Positions 1 through 5,792 of a stretch of 5,792 nt of DNA are shown here, one piece after another. Below the pieces are notes generated by a model, which did no database searches, was not told where the DNA came from, and saw only the letters and a program-made list of their open reading frames with translations. How positions within the stretch are numbered: position 1 is the stretch's first letter; every line of letters begins with the position of its first letter. The position numbers and the translations under genes were made by a program. Origin of the DNA: Chloroflexota bacterium (lineage in GTDB: Bacteria > Chloroflexota > Limnocylindria > Limnocylindrales > CSP1-4); NCBI GenBank assembly GCA_021789355.1, contig JAJYJR010000401.1, positions 1 through 5,792 of the forward strand. The letters run 5' to 3'.

Positions 1-464
1 GTTTCGACCGGCTTGCTGCGGCCAGCGCCGAGATCGGGCTCCTCTTCATTGGGCTGACGATCATCACCGGCTCCATCTGGGGCAAGGCCACCTGGGGCGT
101 CTGGTGGGACTTCGATCCCCGCCTGACGACCACCGCGATCCTCTTCGTGATCTACCTGGGGTATATCCTGCTGCGAGCCTCGATCATCGGACGCATCCGG
201 CGAGCCCGGGTGAGCGCGGTGCTGGGGATCATCGGCTTCGCCGACGTGCCCATCGTTCATCTCTCGGTGCTGTGGTGGCGGGGGTTACACCAGCCGCCGA
301 CCGTCATCCGGCCCGGCGATCCCACGATCGACCACCTGTTCCTGGCCGTTCTGCTGGCGAACGTCGCCGCGTTCAGCCTGCTGTACGTCTGGCTCCTGCA
401 CCGCCGCGTCGCGATCGAGGCGAATCGCGATGCAGCTGAGGCGCTGCTTGAGGCGGTCAGGTGA
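1..464 (+). CDS. ccmC: Heme exporter protein CcmC, 3' part (5' end outside window)
   Basis: CcmC is the inner-membrane protein that loads heme onto CcmE in System I cytochrome c maturation. The reading frame enters from the left edge; complete codons begin at base 3 and about 153 residues are visible, against roughly 245 for E. coli CcmC, so the N-terminus with the first two helices and the first heme-ligand histidine is missing. Four hydrophobic helices remain. The periplasmic WWD loop lies at bases 78-128 and reads WGKATWGVWWDFDPRLT, followed by a helix typical of CcmC (ILFVIYLGYILLR). The second axial histidine is in WWRGLHQ, His codon 288-290, matching the WWNTLHQ region of E. coli CcmC. 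The stop (462-464) overlaps the ccmD start by four bases. An oddity is Phe where the usual motif has the third Trp (WWxWD). CcmF and CcsA share the WWD fold, but the size, the LHQ motif and the ccmD neighbour favour CcmC. Confidence 0.93.
   Translation, partial: FDRLAAASAEIGLLFIGLTIITGSIWGKATWGVWWDFDPRLTTTAILFVIYLGYILLRASIIGRIRRARVSAVLGIIGFADVPIVHLSVLWWRGLHQPPTVIRPGDPTIDHLFLAVLLANVAAFSLLYVWLLHRRVAIEANRDAAEALLEAVR
450..453 (+). promoter_or_regulatory. Ribosome binding site of ccmD
   Basis: GAGG lies seven bases before the GTG at 461, inside the last codons of ccmC. It supports the GTG start of the small ccmD frame, whose start codon overlaps the ccmC stop. Confidence 0.5.
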
Positions 465-664
465 CCGACCTTCCCTCCATCATGGGAGCGTACGGCGTGG
501 GTGCCTTGGGACTGGTCGGCTACGCGATCAGTCTTGCCCGTCGGGAGCGGCAGTCGCGCGAGCGTCGGACGGCCCTCGACCGCCAGCGAGCACGGCTCCT
601 CGGCATCGCGCAGGCCAATCATGCGGCTGGCGCGGGCCGCCCCGACACTGTGCCGGAGCCCTGA
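461..664 (+). CDS. ccmD: CcmD-like small membrane protein
   Basis: This small protein of 67 residues lies exactly where ccmD is expected, between ccmC and ccmE. In known systems CcmD is a single-helix membrane protein that stabilises the CcmC-CcmE complex and helps release holo-CcmE. The sequence shows a short N-terminus with the family-like MGAYGVGALGLVGYAISLA (about residues 8-26, one membrane helix with an early aromatic-Gly pair), then a strongly basic segment (RRERQSRERR, residues 27-36) that would sit in the cytoplasm, and a Pro/Ala-rich end. The GTG start overlaps the ccmC stop (GTGA) and has GAGG seven bases upstream. The basic C-terminal tail is longer than in many CcmD proteins. CcmD is poorly conserved, so the call rests on topology and position. 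Confidence 0.8.
   Translation: MTDLPSIMGAYGVGALGLVGYAISLARRERQSRERRTALDRQRARLLGIAQANHAAGAGRPDTVPEP
655..658 (+). promoter_or_regulatory. Ribosome binding site that decides the ccmE start
   Basis: GGAG lies seven bases upstream of the TTG at 666 and within the last codons of ccmD. This favours TTG 666 over the in-frame ATG at 621, which would lie well inside ccmD and add 15 residues with no CcmE-like features. Confidence 0.5.
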
Positions 665-665
665 C

Positions 666-1105
666 TTGCCCCGTCCACGGCCCGTCACGCTGGTCGGCCT
701 CGCGCTGGTCACGGGCGCCTTGGTCACGCTCGTTTGGGTCGCACTCACGAGCGCCGTGGTCTACTACGTGACGCCCTCGGAGCTCGCGGCCCACCGCACG
801 GACCAGAGCGTGCGCCTGTACGGGATCGTGGTGCCTGGATCCGAGCGCTGGGACGCCACGATCAGGACCCTTTCGTTCTCCTTGACCGACGGCGCGACAA
901 CCGTCAACGTGACCTCCACGGACCTTCCCACCGACCTGTTCCGCGACGGCGTCGCGGTCGTGGTCGAGGGCCACGCCGATGGGGTCGGGCACTTCGCGGC
1001 CGGCGAGGTGTTGGTCAAGCACTCCGAGGTTTACGGTCCACTTTCCTCCGGCCAGACCATCCCGCCGGGTGTGCTCCAGCAGCTCCAGCAGGGGACGAGC
1101 CGGCC

Positions 1106-1109
<4 letters not shown>
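666..1109 (+). CDS. ccmE: Cytochrome c-type biogenesis heme chaperone CcmE
   Basis: CcmE is a membrane-anchored periplasmic heme chaperone that receives heme from CcmC and hands it to CcmF. Read from TTG 666 the protein has 147 residues, close to the usual 140-160. It has a short basic N-terminus (PRPRP), one membrane helix at about residues 7-35, then the family-typical YYVTPSEL, RLYGIVVPGS and DLFRDGVAVVVEG strands of the OB fold. The heme-attachment site is VLVKHSEVYGP with His119 (codon 1020-1022) and Tyr123, the H-x-x-x-Y form; it is not the CXXXY variant of some archaea and deltaproteobacteria. The tail after it is short and rich in Gly and Gln. TTG is chosen because GGAG lies seven bases upstream and only one base separates it from the ccmD stop. 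The stop overlaps the ccmF start as GTGA. Confidence 0.95.
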
Positions 1110-3088
<1,979 letters not shown>

Positions 3089-3103
3089 GGCAGGGCAGGA
3101 CGA

Positions 3104-3634
3104 TTGCTGAAGTGGCCGCGAGTCGTGATCCTGACCGGTCTCCTCGTCGCCGCCCTGGGGTTGCTGGGGATCCTCGCGATCGGCTTCACCCGCGACCCGG
3201 GCGTCGTCACCTCACCGCTCGTCGGCCGTCCCGCCCCCCCCTTCTCGCTGACGTCGCTCGACGGCAGCACGGTCTCACTGGCTGACCTGCGCGGCCGGCC
3301 GCTCATCGTCAACTTCTGGGCCTCGTGGTGCCTGCCCTGCCGGGCGGAGGCGCCACTGCTGCAGCGTGCGGCGGCTGACTTCGCGGGGCGGGGCGTGGAG
3401 GTCCTGGGCATCGTGTACCAGGACAGCGCCGAGAACGCTCGGGCGTTCATGCATGAGTACGGCCAGACCTACCCGGGCCTGCTCGATCCGGACGGGCGGA
3501 CCGCCCTCGACTACGGCGTCTTCGGTATCCCTGAGACGTACTTCATCGACCGGGGCGGTCGCATCGTGTCCAAGCAGACGGGCCCGCTCGACTGGGCCTC
3601 GCTCGTCCGCCAGGTGGCGGCCCTCGCCCCGTGA
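3104..3634 (+). CDS. ccmG: Thiol:disulfide interchange protein CcmG/DsbE (ResA-like)
   Basis: This is a membrane-anchored periplasmic thioredoxin-like protein that reduces the apocytochrome c or CcmH disulfide, using electrons from CcdA. It has 176 residues from TTG 3104. An N-terminal anchor helix at about residues 6-26 is followed by the redoxin fold: RPAPPFSLTSLDG, then NFWASWCLPCRAEAP with the active-site pair Cys76 and Cys79 and the acidic residue of CRAE, then GIPETYFID with the cis-proline Pro143. The central part (VLGIVYQDSAENARAF, GLLDPDGRTALDYGVFG) matches CcmG rather than a general thioredoxin. The start is uncertain: TTG 3104 has AGGG eight bases upstream, while CTG 3107 is six bases from AGGA, and both lie 15-18 bases after the ccmF stop. 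The stop overlaps the ccmH start (GTGA). An eight-C run at 3234-3241 is in the coding frame. Confidence 0.95.
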   Translation: MLKWPRVVILTGLLVAALGLLGILAIGFTRDPGVVTSPLVGRPAPPFSLTSLDGSTVSLADLRGRPLIVNFWASWCLPCRAEAPLLQRAAADFAGRGVEVLGIVYQDSAENARAFMHEYGQTYPGLLDPDGRTALDYGVFGIPETYFIDRGGRIVSKQTGPLDWASLVRQVAALAP

Positions 3635-4656
3635 GTGGGCTCGCTCGGAGCGTCCGGCGCCTGGGCGGCATCCGTCCGGCTCGTTCCGACCTCCTCCTGG
3701 CGGTGCTCGCCGCGCTGGCCCTCGCGAGCGTCGGGTGGGCTGCAATCGCGCCGCGGGGGATGAGCGTCGACGCGCGGGCCGCGCAGATCGAAGCCGGGCT
3801 CCGCTGCCCCGTGTGCCAGGGCCTCTCGATCGCCGATTCGCCATCGCAGACCGCGCAGCAGATGCGCGCCGTGGTGCGCCAGCAACTCGTGGCCGGGGCC
3901 AGCGACGATGCGGTCCGCGGCTATTTCGTGGCCCGCTACGGGCGTTGGATCCTGCTGACGCCCGCGCCAAGTGGCCTCGGGCTCAGTCTCTGGCTGGCGC
4001 CTGGGCTTCTCCTGGTGGCCGGGTCGGCGCTGCTCGTCGGCCTCCGCCGACGGTCGCAGTCCCCCGAGCGAGCCGTCCCTCCGCCGGACGTCGCCCCTCG
4101 TTGGGTGCGACTCGGGGTCGTCGGACTCGCGGTCCTCGCCGTGGCGACGCCGCTCTGGATCGCGGCCGCTCCGCGGCTGGCTGGCCAGCAGATCACCGGC
4201 CAGCCGGCCAGCGCACCGGGACCCACGATTGCGGACCTCGAGGCAGCCGCCCGGGCCCTCCCGAATGACGCGTCCCTGCAGTCCGCGCTCGGAGAGGCGT
4301 ACCTGGCAGTCGGCCGCGAGTCCGAGGCGGCGAGCGCGTTCGAGCGCGCGCTGACGGCCGATCCGCATGCCGTGCCCGCGCTGGTCGGGCTCGGCGCCAT
4401 TCTCCTGGGCGCTAACCGGCCCTCGGCGGCCGGTCCCCTCCTGGACAGGGCCCTCGCACAGGAGCCCAATCAACCGGATGCGCTGTTCTACCGCGCCCTC
4501 GCCCGCTACGAAACCGACGGCGCGGTCACGCAGGCCGTGCGCGCCGACCTGCAGCACTTCCTCGCCGTGGCGCCCAGCGATCCGCGGGACGCGATGGCAC
4601 AGGCGTTGCTCGTCGGGCCATCGTCGGTACCCGCGGCATTACCCGCGCGACCATGA
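3631..4656 (+). CDS. ccmH: CcmH-CcmI fusion protein (thiol-disulfide domain plus TPR domain)
   Basis: This 341-residue protein appears to join two System I parts. Residues 20-42 form a membrane anchor. Residues 45-112 are the CcmH domain, with the redox motif LRCPVCQ (Cys59, Cys62) followed by IADSPSQTA and VARYGRWILLTP, which align well with E. coli CcmH (LRCPKCQ, VARYGNFV). A second helix lies at about 115-136 and a third at about 160-180. Residues 199-320 are a periplasmic TPR domain with about three repeats, the clearest being ALGEAYLAVGRESEAASAFERAL; this is the part that binds apocytochrome c in CcmI. E. coli CcmH is itself a two-domain protein of about 350 residues, whereas many bacteria have separate ccmH/ccl2 and ccmI/cycH genes. 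GTG 3631 overlaps the ccmG stop and the protein stop overlaps the ccdA ATG. No strong ribosome binding site is seen for this start. Confidence 0.92.
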   Translation: MSGLARSVRRLGGIRPARSDLLLAVLAALALASVGWAAIAPRGMSVDARAAQIEAGLRCPVCQGLSIADSPSQTAQQMRAVVRQQLVAGASDDAVRGYFVARYGRWILLTPAPSGLGLSLWLAPGLLLVAGSALLVGLRRRSQSPERAVPPPDVAPRWVRLGVVGLAVLAVATPLWIAAAPRLAGQQITGQPASAPGPTIADLEAAARALPNDASLQSALGEAYLAVGRESEAASAFERALTADPHAVPALVGLGAILLGANRPSAAGPLLDRALAQEPNQPDALFYRALARYETDGAVTQAVRADLQHFLAVAPSDPRDAMAQALLVGPSSVPAALPARP

Positions 4657-5318
4657 CGCTCGCTGTGGCCTTCCTCGCGGGACTCGTATCGTGCATCTCG
4701 CCGTGCGTCCTGCCGGTGCTGCCGGTGTTCACCGGGTACGTGGTGGGAGGCGCCGGCACAGCGGCCGGCAGCCTACGTTCAGTGCATCGGGCCGCCGGAT
4801 TCCTGCTCGGCTTCCTCGGGGTGTTCGTCCTGCTGTGGGCCTCGCTCGGCGTCGTCGGCTTCGCCGTCTTCCAGGCGGTGCCGGTGCTGCGCCAGGCGAG
4901 CGGTGCACTGATCGTGGCGATGGGGATCCTCGTGGCGGCCGGGCGCCACCCGCTCGCCCGTTTGCCGGGGATCTCGGCGCCGCTCGGTGGAGGAGGATCG
5001 GTCCTTCTGGGCGCGGGCGTCGCGGTTGGCTGGACGCCCTGCATCGGCCCGACCCTCGGGGCCATCCTGACGCTCGCGGCAGCGGCACCCACGGTTGGAG
5101 TCGGGTCGCTGCTGCTGATCGCATACGCCCTGGGGCTCGCCGTCCCGTTCCTTATCGTGCTCATCGTCTACCGGCGGTTCCGCCGGCTGTCCGCCTGGCT
5201 CTCCCAGCGTCCGCGTGGCCTCGAGGTCGTCTCGGGCGCCTTGATCGCGGCCGTCGGCGTGCTCGTGTACGAGGGATCCTTTGCGCGACTGGCGGGGCTG
5301 TTCCGCTTCGGCCTGTGA
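4653..5318 (+). CDS. ccdA: Cytochrome c biogenesis protein CcdA (transmembrane thiol electron carrier)
   Basis: CcdA is a polytopic membrane protein that carries reducing power from cytoplasmic thioredoxin to periplasmic thiol proteins, here presumably CcmG. It has 221 residues, about the usual CcdA length, and about six hydrophobic helices. The two conserved reactive cysteines lie in SPCVLPVLP (Cys18, helix 1) and GWTPCIGPTLG (Cys130, helix 4). An extra Cys14 precedes the first motif. It lacks the flanking periplasmic domains of DsbD, so it is the minimal CcdA type. ATG 4653 overlaps the ccmH/I stop (ATGA) and begins directly at helix 1. No AGG- or GAG-like ribosome binding site is visible in the 20 bases before it, so translation probably depends on coupling to the upstream gene. 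It is the last gene of the operon in view. Confidence 0.95.
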   Translation: MTLAVAFLAGLVSCISPCVLPVLPVFTGYVVGGAGTAAGSLRSVHRAAGFLLGFLGVFVLLWASLGVVGFAVFQAVPVLRQASGALIVAMGILVAAGRHPLARLPGISAPLGGGGSVLLGAGVAVGWTPCIGPTLGAILTLAAAAPTVGVGSLLLIAYALGLAVPFLIVLIVYRRFRRLSAWLSQRPRGLEVVSGALIAAVGVLVYEGSFARLAGLFRFGL

Positions 5319-5347
5319 CGTGCATGCCACGGCCCGGCCCGCCGGGC
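5319..5347. terminator. GC-rich inverted repeats after ccdA, possible transcription terminator
   Basis: Two short inverted repeats begin immediately after the ccdA stop. The first pairs CGTG 5319-5322 with CACG 5328-5331 across a five-base loop. The second pairs GCCCGG 5332-5337 with CCGGGC 5342-5347 across CCCG. Neither side has a run of T, so this is not a classical intrinsic terminator; it may still stop or stabilise the operon transcript, and could serve the convergent gene as well. The rest of the spacer up to 5485 shows only a ten-base palindrome and no supportable gene. Confidence 0.3.
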
Positions 5348-5403
5348 AGGGAAGCCAGGCAGTACTCCCCAGGTCAGCGCAGTGACGGCCGCCCCATCAG
5401 GAC

Positions 5404-5413
5404 GGACCGGTCC
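5404..5413. repeat. Perfect ten-base palindrome in the convergent spacer
   Basis: GGACCGGTCC is self-complementary over ten bases between the ends of two convergent genes. It might be part of a terminator for the minus-strand gene or chance in GC-rich DNA. No function can be assigned from the sequence. Confidence 0.25.
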
Positions 5414-5485
5414 AGTGAACGAGGTGTCCGCGCTGACTCCCGGCACGAAGTCGGAGGTACGGAGGCGAGTGGAGGCCCCGACCCG

Positions 5486-5792
5486 TTACGCCAGCGGGGC
5501 CAACCCCATGAGGTAGCAAGCCACCGGCACCAACAATGCCACGGCGGGCACGAGCCACTCGAGTGGGGGGAGCGGGACGGCCTGAGGAGCCGTGCCCGTC
5601 GCGGCCGCCAGAAGCGCCTCGAGCCGGCGCTCCGCCGCCGCACCGAACGAGGCGCCCGACGGCGCGACATCGGCGTCAGTCCTGACCAGGGCCGCGGCGA
5701 GCATCTCAGGGCCGGCGCCGAGTTGCATCGCGAACGCGTCGGCCTCCCGCTCGAGGTCCGCGAGTCGGTCGGCCAGGCTCGATTTCGCCGAC
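5486..5792 (-). CDS. Probable M48-type zinc metallopeptidase, C-terminal part (5' end outside window)
   Basis: A minus-strand frame enters from the right edge and ends with TAA at 5486-5488, giving about 101 visible residues. Near the beginning it reads LADLEREADAFAMQLGAGPEMLAAALVR. The E-x-E-A-D pattern followed by A-x-x-L and, after a short gap, L-x-x-A-L resembles the region downstream of HExxH in M48 (HtpX-like) peptidases, where the Glu gives the third zinc ligand; related M56 proteins have a similar stretch. The HExxH motif itself would lie outside the window. After this comes a linker rich in Ala and a single hydrophobic segment at the C-terminus (LEWLVPAVALLVPVACYLMG), suggesting membrane attachment. 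It is convergent to the ccm operon and has no evident functional link to it. Family assignment rests on one motif and is therefore moderate. Confidence 0.55.
   Translation of the reverse strand, partial: SAKSSLADRLADLEREADAFAMQLGAGPEMLAAALVRTDADVAPSGASFGAAAERRLEALLAAATGTAPQAVPLPPLEWLVPAVALLVPVACYLMGLAPLA

Noticed and set aside
621..665. Upstream ATG as start of ccmE
   Set aside because: The added 15 residues lie inside ccmD and do not resemble CcmE; TTG 666 has a well-spaced GGAG and gives the usual family length.
734..1105. N-terminal extension of the ccmF frame
   Set aside because: The translated extension is Arg/Gly-rich and overlaps the whole OB-fold region of ccmE; the hydrophobic CcmF N-terminus begins at GTG 1106.
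4174..4206. Inverted repeat with an eight-base stem in ccmH/I
   Set aside because: It lies in the coding sequence of the GQQ/GQP linker and is explained by repeated Gly, Gln and Ala codons in GC-rich DNA.
3511..4557. Long open frame on the - strand opposite ccmG and ccmH (348 codons)
   Set aside because: The composition is dominated by Arg, Gly and Glu with no recognisable motif, and it spans two well-supported genes on the other strand.
5168..5446. Minus-strand frame running from the spacer into ccdA
   Set aside because: Most of it is antisense to CcdA, it shows no family features, and it has no supporting start signal.

Overview
The window is GC-rich (roughly 70% by eye) and holds most of a System I (Ccm) cytochrome c maturation operon on the + strand, followed by the 3' end of an unrelated, convergent gene on the - strand. 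The order is ccmC (3' part only), ccmD, ccmE, ccmF, ccmG (dsbE/resA-like), a ccmH-ccmI-type fusion and ccdA. The right edge carries the C-terminus of a probable M48-type zinc metallopeptidase. No RNA gene, CRISPR array, mobile element or internal promoter could be supported.

The genes form a pathway. CcmC passes heme to the periplasmic chaperone CcmE, helped by the small membrane protein CcmD. CcmE binds heme covalently through a conserved histidine (H-x-x-x-Y motif, present here). CcmF, with all four expected histidines and the WWD loop, joins heme to apocytochrome c. CcmG and CcmH keep the CXXCH cysteines of the apocytochrome reduced, and CcdA brings electrons from the cytoplasmic thioredoxin pool across the membrane to CcmG. 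The ABC transporter genes ccmA and ccmB are not in the window and would be expected upstream.

Layout: 1-464 ccmC end; 461-664 ccmD; 666-1109 ccmE; 1106-3088 ccmF; 3104-3634 ccmG; 3631-4656 ccmH/I; 4653-5318 ccdA; 5319-5485 a convergent intergenic spacer with GC-rich inverted repeats; 5486-5792 the metallopeptidase end (-). Four of the six junctions are 4-base GTGA or ATGA overlaps, one has a single spacer base and one has 15 bases. Five of the six visible starts are GTG or TTG, so one translationally coupled transcript is likely.

The host is a high-GC bacterium using System I. CcdA in place of DsbD, the fused CcmH/CcmI and the divergent WWD motif of CcmC suggest a lineage outside Gammaproteobacteria. 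A high-GC Chloroflexota-like organism is my best guess, but this is inference and was not tested by any search. This is a known pathway with some local variations; I did not find evidence for a wholly new system.
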